From positions 1-40,812 of the forward strand of contig JALRBQ010000064.1 in the NCBI GenBank assembly GCA_023257655.1: a stretch of 40,812 bases of DNA, written 5' to 3'. Below are positions 1-8,294 of this stretch, piece by piece. This DNA is from Pseudomonadales bacterium. GTDB lineage: Bacteria > Pseudomonadota > Gammaproteobacteria > Pseudomonadales > Pseudohongiellaceae. A program made the translations under genes and the position numbers. The notes under the pieces were generated by a model. That model had not been told where the DNA came from. It searched no databases and was given only the letters and a program-made list of their open reading frames with translations. Positions within the stretch are counted from its first letter, which is position 1; each line of letters begins with the position of its first letter.

Positions 1-401
1 CGGAGGGCTGTTCATACCGCCTCGCCATTGTCAGCATGAAGAAACAGTATCCCGGCCACGCTAAGCGCGTGATGATGGGCGTGTGGTCGTTCCTGCGGCA
101 GTTCATGTACACGAAGTTTGTCATCGTGGTTGACGACGACGTCAACATCCGCCAATGGGAGGATGTGATCTGGGCCATTACGACGCGCATGGACCCCTCG
201 CGGGATACGGTGCTCATCGACAACACTCCGATTGACTATCTGGATTTCGCCTCACCCGTGTCGGGACTCGGCTCGAAGATGGGCGTGGATGCCACGAACA
301 AGTTCAAGGGTGAGACCGAGCGGGAATGGGGCAAGCCGATTGCGATGACAGATGCCGTCAAACAGCGTATCGACGCGTTGTGGCAAGAGCTGGGTTTGTA
401 A
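1..401 (+). CDS. ubiD: UbiD-family 4-hydroxy-3-polyprenylbenzoate decarboxylase, C-terminal part
   Basis: The gene is cut by the left edge of the window; the reading frame is open from base 3 and ends in TAA. UbiD removes the carboxyl group from the polyprenylated 4-hydroxybenzoate ring during ubiquinone synthesis, using the prenylated flavin made by UbiX. The visible 132 residues match the conserved UbiD C-terminus: a [10 protein letters not shown] stretch, then [14 protein letters not shown], the [10 protein letters not shown] motif, a W-x-ITTR region and a [16 protein letters not shown] region near the end. The flavin-binding and catalytic residues lie upstream and are not visible. It converges on the hemY-like gene 66 bases away. 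The family assignment is firm; whether the complete protein is intact cannot be judged. Confidence 0.93.
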   Translation, partial: EGCSYRLAIVSMKKQYPGHAKRVMMGVWSFLRQFMYTKFVIVVDDDVNIRQWEDVIWAITTRMDPSRDTVLIDNTPIDYLDFASPVSGLGSKMGVDATNKFKGETEREWGKPIAMTDAVKQRIDALWQELGL

Positions 402-467
402 TCCGTCCGGCAATCGAAGCGCGACGGCGTGCGGCGGCCAGCGCCGCGTAGTAATCGACAGGAATGG

Positions 468-1727
468 CTAGACTTTGCTTTTAAGCGCCGGTAACGGAAC
501 TTCCGGCAGGGTTGATCCGACCAACTGACTGTACTTGTCAAAATACTCGTTGCTCGCCCTGCTATCACCGAGATGTCTCAGCAGCCGGCTTAATTCGCCG
601 TAGACGTCGGCTCCGGGGGCGATCTTGGCGCTCGCCTCAAAATACTCGCGCGCCTTGCCCCACAGTTCATTGCGCATACAGATGCGACCGAGACTCAAGA
701 GCAACTCCGCATCGGCGGGTCGCGCCTTGAGCCAGGTCTCGGCCTGTAATAATTGCTGGGCACTGGCCGCATAATCCCGCACTCCATAGAGTGATACCAA
801 GGCAGTGCTCCAGTGTTTCGAGAGCGCATGCTCGATTGCCTTCGCGGCCTCCGGTCTGGCTCCGAGCCGATACAACAAGTCGGCGTAATGCTTGACGATC
901 TTCTCATCCTCACGGTATTTGCCCGGCGCCTTCTTCCACAGTCGCTGCAATGCCGGAATAACCTCGGCGGTGTCAGGATTGACCGGATCGGTCTTGCCGG
1001 TGGCGTAGAGCCGTTCCATGAAAAGGCGCACCTCGATGCGCTCCAGTTCGTCGGTATTCACGAGTGAATTCTTCTGAAGTACGGGCAGCAATTCGGCCAG
1101 CTGATCCCAGACCTCGAGCTGGATATAGACTTCTTTCAATAGTCCCAGCAAGGCCCAGTCGTTCAGAGAGGTTTTTTTCAATTGCTCGAGCACTGCCAGA
1201 CATTGTTCAAACTGATTGGATTTGTACAGGAGCTGCGCATGCAGGAAGTTGATGGTGGAACGCGCCGCCGGAAATCGTGCTTCAGCCTCGTTCAGCAATT
1301 GCTTCCAGCTTTCCTTATCGCCCAGCTCATAGGCTGCATTGGCGGCAGCCAGATAGTTGATGACTGTGGCGTCTTTGTCGCGCCGGGATTCGTTCAGCAA
1401 TTTATAGGCACTTTTCCAATTACCACGCTCGACACACAACATGCCTTCTACGGTTTTACTGCGTGACTTGGCACTGCGATTATTCCGAAACCTGCGGCCG
1501 TAACGCACCCACTGCCACGGATTGATCCAGTTCCAGATAATCAACAAGAGCCGCACGAGCAGATAGCAGACTGCAACCGCGACGAGCAGGGCGAAGAGAC
1601 TGGTTTCCAGTGTGTAATTGCCGAAAGCGAATAGCAGGTAACCGGGATCAGCCGGAAATCCGAGATACAAGGTCGTCAACAGGGCCAGAACGATTGCCAA
1701 AAGACTGTAGATATAGAGCTTGATCAT
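468..1727 (-). CDS. hemY: HemY-like TPR membrane protein
   Basis: This 419-residue protein resembles the gammaproteobacterial HemY of the hemCDXY operon, an inner-membrane protein with tetratricopeptide repeats whose exact role in tetrapyrrole metabolism is not settled. It is unrelated to the protoporphyrinogen oxidase also called HemY. Two hydrophobic segments lie near residues 5-24 and 41-66. They are followed by a basic patch (RYGRRFRNNR) and a long helical region rich in Ala/Leu/Tyr with TPR spacing, including GNWKSAYKLL and WGKAREYFEASAKI. The length is close to the E. coli protein (about 400 residues). It is the last gene of the leftward hem operon, 7 bases after hemX, which supports co-transcription. 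Confidence 0.9.
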   Translation of the reverse strand: MIKLYIYSLLAIVLALLTTLYLGFPADPGYLLFAFGNYTLETSLFALLVAVAVCYLLVRLLLIIWNWINPWQWVRYGRRFRNNRSAKSRSKTVEGMLCVERGNWKSAYKLLNESRRDKDATVINYLAAANAAYELGDKESWKQLLNEAEARFPAARSTINFLHAQLLYKSNQFEQCLAVLEQLKKTSLNDWALLGLLKEVYIQLEVWDQLAELLPVLQKNSLVNTDELERIEVRLFMERLYATGKTDPVNPDTAEVIPALQRLWKKAPGKYREDEKIVKHYADLLYRLGARPEAAKAIEHALSKHWSTALVSLYGVRDYAASAQQLLQAETWLKARPADAELLLSLGRICMRNELWGKAREYFEASAKIAPGADVYGELSRLLRHLGDSRASNEYFDKYSQLVGSTLPEVPLPALKSKV

Positions 1728-1734
1728 GGCAGGG

Positions 1735-2847
1735 CTAGTTTTCGCTGGCCGTGAGCTGGTGAATCGCGAGCAGGCTTCGGTCGAGACTCGGTAAGGGTGG
1801 GTCGATGTTCAGGGCGAGCAAGGCATTGATTGCTGTCAACAGGTTCTGACCCGTTACCGAATCGGGAGCGGCAAAATGTTGTATCCAGTCGGCGCTGCTC
1901 TCCAGACTGCGGTGAAACAGCGGATCATCACGCATCATCAGGGCGAGCTTGGTCTGTTCCAGCAACAGCCGCAGGTTCTGCTTTATCTGGGTGTCCTGAC
2001 CCAGTGCCAACATCGTCACCGGGACGTCATCCCACTTGCGCCAGATAAAGATGGAACCTAAAAATTCCAGGCTGGCGGCGAACAATCCGTCCGTGGCCGG
2101 TGTCTCCGAGACCGGATTCGAGCCGGTGTCGCGACGACTCTGGAAATTCTCGCGCATGGAATCCAGCAGATCGATCTGTTCCACCTGGGAGACCAGCGCC
2201 TCCAGACGCAGGTAGGTGTCTTCCCGATCGGTCACGGGGATGTCGCGCAACAGCTGAAGGTCAGCGGCGATGGCTTGACGTACGGCAAAGGCTCCCCCGC
2301 TACCGGAAGCGACGAGTGCCTCATCTGCGCCTTCGAGCAGGCCGATGGCGGCCGCTGGATCAGACTCCAGTTGCAGTTTCTGATTGGCGATTTCGAGTAG
2401 GTATTCCGCTTCCAGTATCTTCCATTCGAGATTGATCTCAGTGCTGGCAGTGCTTTGTTGTTGTTGCACGGACGCGAGCTGCTGACGTAGTCGCGTAATC
2501 TCGCTATTGAGTGTCGCCTCCAGTTCTCGCATGGCCGTGTCATCCACGACAGCGACGGTTTGGGCGGCCGCCTCATGGGTGGCACGCAGGGTTTCGATCT
2601 CACTATCCTGAGCCGCAAGCGTGCTGGTTAATTGCTCGTTCTGCTGGCTGAGACCGGCCAGATGTGATTGCAGCATCCATTGCTGGTAACCCAGCAAGGC
2701 CACACCAACGACGATGACGGAGAAGATGCCGAGGACGACGATGAAGCGTTTGCGTGCTGTCGATTGCTGACGGCTCGCGGGTTTCGCAGTATTACTTCTG
2801 GAGAGTTCTTCCAGGATTTTCGGAGTTTCGGGTTGATGTTCTTCCAC
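1735..2847 (-). CDS. hemX: HemX, membrane-anchored coiled-coil protein of the hem operon
   Basis: The protein has 370 residues and a GTG start preceded by GGTAAG. A cytoplasmic N-terminus of about 33 residues precedes a single transmembrane helix (about 34-52, FIVVLGIFSVIVVGVALLGY). A Gln/Glu/Ala-rich coiled coil follows (about 55-140), then a globular region with the HemX pattern EWKILEAEYLLEIANQKL and a later SIFIWRKWDDVP segment. In gammaproteobacteria HemX is encoded between hemD and hemY. It was once called uroporphyrinogen III methyltransferase, but this form lacks SAM-binding motifs, so no enzymatic role is claimed. It sits 12 bases after hemD and 7 before hemY, so it is probably one transcript with hemC. 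Confidence 0.88.
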   Translation of the reverse strand: MEEHQPETPKILEELSRSNTAKPASRQQSTARKRFIVVLGIFSVIVVGVALLGYQQWMLQSHLAGLSQQNEQLTSTLAAQDSEIETLRATHEAAAQTVAVVDDTAMRELEATLNSEITRLRQQLASVQQQQSTASTEINLEWKILEAEYLLEIANQKLQLESDPAAAIGLLEGADEALVASGSGGAFAVRQAIAADLQLLRDIPVTDREDTYLRLEALVSQVEQIDLLDSMRENFQSRRDTGSNPVSETPATDGLFAASLEFLGSIFIWRKWDDVPVTMLALGQDTQIKQNLRLLLEQTKLALMMRDDPLFHRSLESSADWIQHFAAPDSVTGQNLLTAINALLALNIDPPLPSLDRSLLAIHQLTASEN

Positions 2848-2859
2848 AGACTTACCAAT

Positions 2860-3648
2860 TTAACCTGATGCTTGCGCCAGTGCGGTGAGCGCCTTGAGAC
2901 AGGCATCGACGTCGGCACCTTCACAATCGATGACCCGGTCGAATCCTGCTGCTGTCGCTTGTTGCGCCACTCGCTGGGAGGGTACGAGCAATGGTAACAG
3001 ACTCATTTCGGCTTTGTTATCACCAAGTAGACTCACCAGGCGCTGCAAGGATTCGCCGCTGCTGACCGTTAACACGTTGATGGCATTGGCTTTCAGCGCA
3101 TGCACGAACTCCGCCGGCACATAATCAACATCGTGCCGTTCATACACCTCCAGATACTCGACCTCGGCGCCCCGCTCCCGCAGCGTCGCGGCCAACAGTT
3201 CCCGGCCACCTCTGCCCCGCACGATGCCAATGCGCTGACCGGCGATCGCGCCTAATTCCGGCATCGCCAGCAATTCTTCAGTCGTGACGCCGGCGCTGGA
3301 CCAGACAACCTCCCGCCCCAGCGACTCACGCAGCCGCGCCCCGGTACCCGGTCCGATGGCCACGAGTTGAATGCCTTCGGGAAATTGTGGCCACAGGTCT
3401 TCAATGCTCGCCACACCATGCTGCACGGCGTTGAGACTGACGAAGATCAGAATCTGAAAGCGATCTAGGTCCAGCAGCCGAGACCGCAGGCGGCGGCGGT
3501 CGGCTGCATCCTGAAGGGCGCTGATCGCGAGCAGCGGCCGATAGAGTGTTGCCCCCGCCGCCGCTTCGATGGCGGCGATAAGTGCTTCCTGTTGGGGGGC
3601 GGGTCTGGTAATGAGTACCCGCAATCCGGCTAGCGACGTCGAGCTCAT
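2860..3648 (-). CDS. hemD: uroporphyrinogen-III synthase
   Basis: HemD cyclises hydroxymethylbilane and inverts ring D to give uroporphyrinogen III, the branch point to haem, sirohaem and cobalamin. The protein starts with GLRVLITRP, the usual HemD N-terminus (TRP motif), and shows the two-lobed fold: an internal VAIGPGTGARLRE segment, IGIVRGRGGRELLAATLRERGAEV, and a C-terminal VTVSSGESLQRL region. I chose the ATG at 3648 (262 residues) because AGGAG stands 4 bases upstream. A TTG at 3681 would add 11 residues but lacks such a site. The gene is 93 bases downstream of hemC, a gap holding a short direct repeat and an inverted repeat. Sequence conservation in this family is low, so the operon position strengthens the call. 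Confidence 0.93.
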   Translation of the reverse strand: MSSTSLAGLRVLITRPAPQQEALIAAIEAAAGATLYRPLLAISALQDAADRRRLRSRLLDLDRFQILIFVSLNAVQHGVASIEDLWPQFPEGIQLVAIGPGTGARLRESLGREVVWSSAGVTTEELLAMPELGAIAGQRIGIVRGRGGRELLAATLRERGAEVEYLEVYERHDVDYVPAEFVHALKANAINVLTVSSGESLQRLVSLLGDNKAEMSLLPLLVPSQRVAQQATAAGFDRVIDCEGADVDACLKALTALAQASG

Positions 3649-3682
3649 GCACTCCTGGGTGGCATCATGTTGGGAATTCAAG

Positions 3683-3724
3683 TGGGTGTCCCGTAACCGG
3701 GCCGGTTAAATGGGTGTCCTGTAA
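3683..3724. repeat. short direct repeat around a small inverted repeat, hemC-hemD gap
   Basis: Two 14-base copies, TGGGTGTCCCGTAA (3683-3696) and TGGGTGTCCTGTAA (3711-3724), differ at one base and are exactly 28 bases apart. Between and overlapping them is the inverted repeat AACCGG-G-CCGGTT (3695-3707). The element lies in the 93-base gap between hemC and hemD and would be transcribed with the operon. It could be a local duplication, an mRNA processing or attenuation structure, or chance. No function is assigned. Confidence 0.6.
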
Positions 3725-3741
3725 GTGCTGTGAGCGGTTCA

Positions 3742-4680
3742 TTACTGCGCGGAGTCTGCGCTCAGTGCACTCAGAATCTCGGCGGCACCCAGCGCCAGCA
3801 GGTCCTCGGCCACCGCGAGCCCGATCTGCTCCGCCTGATGCACATCGCCGCGACGTTCACTGCGGATGATGTGGGTGCCATCCAGATTACCAACCAGGGC
3901 TCGCAGATAGAGCTGCTCTCCCTCAACCTCGGCGAAACTCGCGATTGGCACCTGGCATCCTCCCTGCAAGCGACCATTCACGGTGCGTTCGGCAACCACT
4001 CGACTAGCAGTTGTCTTATGGTGCAGACAATCGATCAGTCTGAGTGTCTCCAGATCCTGGGTTCGACACTCGATGCCGACGGCCCCCTGACCGCCCGCGG
4101 GCAGGCAGATGGAAAAATCCAGTCGTTCACAAATCCGGTCAGTCAGCTCCAGGCGTAGCAGACCAGCCGCCGCGAGTATGATCGCGTCATATTCCCCCGC
4201 ATCCAGTTTCGCCAATCGGGTGCCGACATTGCCACGCAAATCGATAATGGTGAGATCTGGTCGCTCCTGGCGCAGCTGACACTGTCGGCGAAAGCTGGAT
4301 GTACCGACTCGTGCCCCCACGGGCAGTTCGGCAAAGCTGGCGAATTGATTCGAGACGAAGGCATCCGCCGGGTCTTCCCGTTCACAGATAATGGCGAGCC
4401 CGAGGCCCTCGGGAAATTCCATTGGCACGTCTTTCATGGAATGCACGGCGATGTCGGCACGGTCTTCCAGCAGGGCCTGTTCCAGTTCCTTCACGAATAG
4501 CCCCTTACCGCCGATCTTTGCAAGCGGGGTATCCAGAATCTTGTCGCCGCGGGTACTCATGGCCAACAATTCCACCTGCAGACCGGGGTGGGCCTGCTCG
4601 AGGCGTTGCTTGACGTAGTTGGCCTGCCACATCGCGAGCGGACTCTTGCGGGTGGCGATTCTGAGTACCTTGCTGGGCAT
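3742..4680 (-). CDS. hemC: porphobilinogen deaminase (hydroxymethylbilane synthase)
   Basis: HemC links four porphobilinogen molecules into hydroxymethylbilane in the cytoplasm. The 312-residue protein has the family's usual length. It begins [17 protein letters not shown] and carries the HSMKDVP motif and the [11 protein letters not shown] motif. LQGGC near the C-terminus holds Cys242, the residue that carries the dipyrromethane cofactor and has the same number in E. coli. The ATG start is well supported by homology to known N-termini. It is the first gene of the leftward hemC-D-X-Y operon, divergent from argH across 243 bases. A plausible sigma-70 promoter lies 36 bases upstream of the start. 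Confidence 0.98.
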   Translation of the reverse strand: MPSKVLRIATRKSPLAMWQANYVKQRLEQAHPGLQVELLAMSTRGDKILDTPLAKIGGKGLFVKELEQALLEDRADIAVHSMKDVPMEFPEGLGLAIICEREDPADAFVSNQFASFAELPVGARVGTSSFRRQCQLRQERPDLTIIDLRGNVGTRLAKLDAGEYDAIILAAAGLLRLELTDRICERLDFSICLPAGGQGAVGIECRTQDLETLRLIDCLHHKTTASRVVAERTVNGRLQGGCQVPIASFAEVEGEQLYLRALVGNLDGTHIIRSERRGDVHQAEQIGLAVAEDLLALGAAEILSALSADSAQ

Positions 4681-4715
4681 GGATTACGACTCTCTGTCTG
4701 GCTTACAAAGCAGGC

Positions 4716-4744
4716 ATTTTACGGTAATTCACCGGCTTTGTCCG
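4716..4744 (-). promoter_or_regulatory. candidate sigma-70 promoter for hemCDXY
   Basis: On the minus strand, CGGACA (4744-4739) and TAAAAT (4721-4716) are separated by 17 bases. They match the -35 and -10 consensus at 4/6 and 5/6 positions. The -10 box ends 35 bases before the hemC ATG. This is a motif match only. Confidence 0.45.
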
Positions 4745-4821
4745 ATTCCGGGGGGCGGCCTGCGAGCCCGGTGCACTCGCCAGTTTACGGGGCATCAAGA
4801 TTATTCAGCACCGCGTGATCC

Positions 4822-4830
4822 TGCTATAAT
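4822..4830 (+). promoter_or_regulatory. candidate extended -10 promoter for argH
   Basis: TGCTATAAT is a perfect extended -10 element (TGn plus TATAAT), 93 bases upstream of the argH start. No good -35 box is present, which fits extended -10 promoters. The leader that follows contains the perfect palindrome CCACGGCCGTGG (4849-4860) and a weaker CTCTC/GAGAG pairing near 4869-4890. These could fold in the mRNA. Confidence 0.55.
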
Positions 4831-4923
4831 CGCCAGCCCGACTCGCCACCACGGCCGTGGCGACGGCCTCTCACCCACTCTGGGGAGAGCCTCTCTTCGC
4901 ATTTCTGGCCTGATGAGCAGCTT

Positions 4924-6312
4924 ATGAGCAAAACCAAGGATTCGTCCAAGCCCTGGGGCGGACGCTTCAGCGAAGCCACCGATGCCTTCGTAGAAAGATT
5001 CACCGCCTCGGTCGCCTTCGATCAGCGCATGTACCAGCAGGATATCAATGGCTCGATCGCCCATGCCCGCATGCTTGAGAAAGTCGGCATTCTTACCGCC
5101 TCTGAACTGGAGCAGATCGTCTCCGGGTTAGAGACTATCAGAATGGAAATCGCCGCTGGCGAGTTCACCTGGTCGGTTGGGCTGGAAGATGTGCACATGA
5201 ATATCGAGTCCAGTCTCACTGCCCGCATCGGAGACGTGGGCAAGAAGCTGCACACCGGGCGTTCTCGCAACGACCAAGTTGCAACTGACATACGCCTGTT
5301 CGTGCGAGACGAGGTAGACCAGCTTGCGCTGCTGCTCGGCAAGGTGCTGAATGCCCTGCTCGACCTCGCGGAACGCGAAGCAGAGACGATCATGCCAGGA
5401 TTCACTCATCTACAGACTGCCCAGCCTGTGACCTTCGGGCACCACATTATGGCGTGGCGCGAGATGCTGGAACGCGATCTTGGACGCCTGCAGGATTGTC
5501 GCAAACGACTGAATTTCTCGCCGCTCGGTGCGGCCGCACTGGCCGGCACGACTTACCCGATCGATAGAGAGTATACTGCCGCGCAACTCGGCTTTGACGG
5601 TCCGACGCGCAACTCGCTGGATTCCGTCAGCGATCGCGATTTCGCTATTGAACTCGCCGCGTTTGGCAGCCTGTTGATGACTCATCTGTCCCGGTTTTCC
5701 GAAGAACTTGTGTTATGGACATCGACACAATTCGGATTCGTCGATTTGCCGGACCGGTTCTGTACGGGTTCGTCCATCATGCCGCAAAAGAAAAACCCCG
5801 ACGTACCAGAACTCATTCGCGGCAAGACCGGCCGGGTACACGGTCATCTGATCGCGCTGCTGACCTTGATGAAATCCCAGCCATTGGCTTACAACAAGGA
5901 TAATCAGGAAGACAAGGAACCCTTGTTCGATCTGATTAATACGCTGAAAGACTGTCTGTTCGCGTACAGCGAAATGCTGCCCGCCTTGGAGTGCAAACGC
6001 GAGGTGATGTATGCCGCCGCGAAACAGGGATATGCCACGGCCACCGATCTCGCCGATTATCTCGTCAAGAAAGGCCTGCCATTCCGCGACGCCCACGAGG
6101 TGGTTGGCAAGTCCGTAGCGAGTGCCATTGCGAGCAAGAAGGATTTGTCAGAATTGAGTCTGGCCGAATTGCAGGCTTTCTCTGCCCTGATAGAAGCTGA
6201 TGTTTTCGACGTGCTGACCCTGGAAGGCTCAGTGAATGCGCGTGACCATATCGGAGGCACTGCACCGGCTCAGGTGCGCGCCGCAATTGCGGCTGCCCGC
6301 GACAGACAATAG
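4924..6312 (+). CDS. argH: argininosuccinate lyase
   Basis: ArgH splits argininosuccinate into arginine and fumarate, the last step of arginine synthesis. The 462-residue protein has the usual length and the fumarase/aspartase superfamily signatures: the substrate-binding [13 protein letters not shown] segment (110-122), the Thr161-His162 pair in [10 protein letters not shown], and the mobile-loop signature [11 protein letters not shown] (282-292) with catalytic Ser284. It begins with the conserved KPWGGRFSE motif. It stands alone on the plus strand, divergent from hemC, and converges with the Deg protease gene 28 bases downstream. In Pseudomonas two regulatory genes (fimS/algR) lie between hemC and argH; here they are absent. 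Confidence 0.98.
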   Translation: MSKTKDSSKPWGGRFSEATDAFVERFTASVAFDQRMYQQDINGSIAHARMLEKVGILTASELEQIVSGLETIRMEIAAGEFTWSVGLEDVHMNIESSLTARIGDVGKKLHTGRSRNDQVATDIRLFVRDEVDQLALLLGKVLNALLDLAEREAETIMPGFTHLQTAQPVTFGHHIMAWREMLERDLGRLQDCRKRLNFSPLGAAALAGTTYPIDREYTAAQLGFDGPTRNSLDSVSDRDFAIELAAFGSLLMTHLSRFSEELVLWTSTQFGFVDLPDRFCTGSSIMPQKKNPDVPELIRGKTGRVHGHLIALLTLMKSQPLAYNKDNQEDKEPLFDLINTLKDCLFAYSEMLPALECKREVMYAAAKQGYATATDLADYLVKKGLPFRDAHEVVGKSVASAIASKKDLSELSLAELQAFSALIEADVFDVLTLEGSVNARDHIGGTAPAQVRAAIAAARDRQ

Positions 6313-6340
6313 ATTGGCTTGGACGGAGCTCGTGACGTGG

Positions 6341-7411
6341 TTATCGCGTCGCGGGCGCCTGCAATTCGACGTTGTAATTCAGCACCTCGTTGTCGCGATG
6401 TGAGGTCACTTTTACCACGTCGCCAACGGCCTTTGTCTCCAGCACCGACATCAGATCGTCCTCATTCTCGATGCTTATGCCGTCGATCTCGGTGATCACA
6501 TCACCCAACACAATCCCGCGGCGACTGCGAGTGAGTCCGCGCATGCCGAGGCGGGCCGGAATGCTGCCTTCGGTGACATCCAGCACAACGATACCGTCCA
6601 CACCCCACAGCTGGCCGTAATAGTCCGCCTGCGGAATCGGTGTGATGCCGCTCAGTATCGGAGTCTGTACATGACCATAGAGAATCAGTTCTGTAACGAC
6701 TTTGTTCACGGTGTTGGCAGGAATTGCGAAACCGATGCCGGCACTCGCTCCGCTGGGGCTGTAGATTGCCGTGTTGACCCCAATCAGCTCACCCAGGGAA
6801 TTCAGCAGTGGGCCGCCGGAATTGCCCGGATTGATAGCGGCGTCGGTCTGGATGACATCGCGAATCTTGCGGCGGCCAACGGAATCGATTTCGCGACCCA
6901 GCGCACTCACAATACCGACTGTCATCGTGGTATCGAGTCCGAACGGATTGCCGATAGCGATCACCTTGCGACCCACTTCCAGCAGGGCGGAGTCGCCCAG
7001 CCGAATCGGAACGAGGGTCTCGCCAGGAGCCTCGATCTTGATTACAGCCAGATCCTTGTCGGGTTCGGCACCGACGAAGGACGCGTTGTAGGTGCTGCCG
7101 TCCTGCAAGGTGACTTCAACACGGTTGGCCTGTTGCACGACGTGGTAATTCGTTACGATGTAGCCGGTATCATCCCAGAGGAAACCGGTGCCGCTGCCCT
7201 GCGGAACTTCCTGGGGATTGAACGAATACACTGAGCGCACCAGGCGGGAGTTCGTGATGTTGACGACCGAAGGACTCACGCGCTTGAAAATCTGGATGTT
7301 ATTGTCTTCGTCGACTGTGCTGAAGTCGGCGTAATTCTGGGTCTGCCCAGTGATACCGGCGCTCTGGGCCAGCAGCGTCAATCCCAGCAGGGTAATTCGC
7401 AGCGCTTTCAT
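6341..7411 (-). CDS. periplasmic trypsin-like serine protease, single PDZ (DegS/AlgW-like)
   Basis: The 356-residue protein starts with a hydrophobic segment (about 3-22) that can act as a signal peptide or membrane anchor. The HtrA/Deg protease domain follows, with a complete triad: His90 (TNYHVV), Asp120 (DKDLAV) and Ser198 (NPGNSGGPL). One PDZ domain covers about 245-345. One PDZ domain and this length fit DegS/AlgW, which cleaves an anti-sigma factor during envelope stress, rather than DegP/DegQ with two PDZ domains. AAAGGA lies upstream of the ATG. It is divergent from the methyltransferase gene across 82 bases containing a small palindrome. No RseA/MucA or sigma-E gene is present, so the DegS role is inferred from architecture. 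Confidence 0.88.
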   Translation of the reverse strand: MKALRITLLGLTLLAQSAGITGQTQNYADFSTVDEDNNIQIFKRVSPSVVNITNSRLVRSVYSFNPQEVPQGSGTGFLWDDTGYIVTNYHVVQQANRVEVTLQDGSTYNASFVGAEPDKDLAVIKIEAPGETLVPIRLGDSALLEVGRKVIAIGNPFGLDTTMTVGIVSALGREIDSVGRRKIRDVIQTDAAINPGNSGGPLLNSLGELIGVNTAIYSPSGASAGIGFAIPANTVNKVVTELILYGHVQTPILSGITPIPQADYYGQLWGVDGIVVLDVTEGSIPARLGMRGLTRSRRGIVLGDVITEIDGISIENEDDLMSVLETKAVGDVVKVTSHRDNEVLNYNVELQAPATR

Positions 7412-7455
7412 CGGGCATGTCCTTTCGCTAAATCAGGGTTTTTTAAGACCAGAGT

Positions 7456-7468
7456 CCTATTAAATAGG
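7456..7468. promoter_or_regulatory. palindrome between Deg protease and methyltransferase genes
   Basis: CCTATT-A-AATAGG is a perfect 6-base inverted repeat around one base. Flanking AGAG (7451-7454) and CTCT (7471-7474) extend the symmetry imperfectly. It sits midway in the 82-base divergent region and is AT-rich, so it could be an operator or part of a promoter. No regulator is identified. Confidence 0.35.
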
Positions 7469-7493
7469 TTCTCTTCGGAGTGTTTCAAGAGCC

Positions 7494-8294
7494 ATGAGCG
7501 TGCTTTATGACCGGATCGGCGTCACCTATTCTCGCTCCCGTGCGGCCGACCCTCGCATTACGGCGAAACTCGTCGAATTACTAGGTCTGCCGGCGGGTTC
7601 CCGCCTGATTGACATTGGTGCCGGCACCGGCAATTACAGTCACGCGCTTGCCACTGCGGGGTTTCGGGTTACCGCGGTTGAACCCTCAGCCACAATGCGC
7701 AGTCAGGCGCGAGAGCATCCCGGTCTGGAGTGGCAGGAAGGGGTTGGCGAAGCGTTGCCGTATACAACGGCGAGTTTCGATGGCGCGATCATGACGCTCT
7801 GCCTGCATCACTTCACTGACTGGCAGCAGGGACTGCGGGAGGCCATACGCGTCGTGGGAAAGGGTCCGCTGGTCGTGTTCACCTTTGACGTCAATTTAAA
7901 TCGCGACTTCTGGTTGTTCGACTATTTCCCGGATCTGATTACGGTGGACCGGCACTGGACCGCCACTATTCCGGTTGTACGCGAATTTGCGCAGACTGAG
8001 CTGCGGGCACAGTTTCACACCGAGCCCTTCCCCCTGCCCCGGGACATTCGCGACCTGTTCGCTGCTTCCGGCTGGGCTCGTCCCGAACTGTATTTCGATG
8101 CCACCTTCCGTGCCGGCATCTCCTCGTTTTCGAAACTGGATGCCGCGACGACCGCGACCGGTCTCGCCGCGCTGCGGCGGGATCTCGACAACGGCATGTG
8201 GCAGCAGAAATACGGGGCCCTGTTGGAGCGGGAGAGTTATGATCGCGGCTATCTGTTCATGCGACTACAAAGTCAGCTTGCCAACTGCTCCTGA
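7494..8294 (+). CDS. class I SAM-dependent methyltransferase
   Basis: This 266-residue protein has the Methyltransf_11/UbiE-like fold. Motif I for S-adenosylmethionine is IDIGAGTGNYS (about 40-50), with an acidic residue ending the next strand (TAVEPS). Motif II-like EALPYTTASFDGAIM and LCLHHFTDW follow. The substrate cannot be read from the sequence; the C-terminal 130 residues, which normally hold substrate-specific parts, show no recognised motif. The ATG at 7494 begins directly with LYDRIGVTYSRSR, typical of this group. It is divergent from the Deg protease gene, and its last 22 bases overlap the end of the convergent ABC-F gene. Confidence 0.85.
   Translation: MSVLYDRIGVTYSRSRAADPRITAKLVELLGLPAGSRLIDIGAGTGNYSHALATAGFRVTAVEPSATMRSQAREHPGLEWQEGVGEALPYTTASFDGAIMTLCLHHFTDWQQGLREAIRVVGKGPLVVFTFDVNLNRDFWLFDYFPDLITVDRHWTATIPVVREFAQTELRAQFHTEPFPLPRDIRDLFAASGWARPELYFDATFRAGISSFSKLDAATTATGLAALRRDLDNGMWQQKYGALLERESYDRGYLFMRLQSQLANCS

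Noticed and set aside
4619-4927. 102-codon open frame between hemC and argH
   Set aside because: It crosses the hemC start, both candidate promoters and the argH start; composition is low in recognisable protein features.
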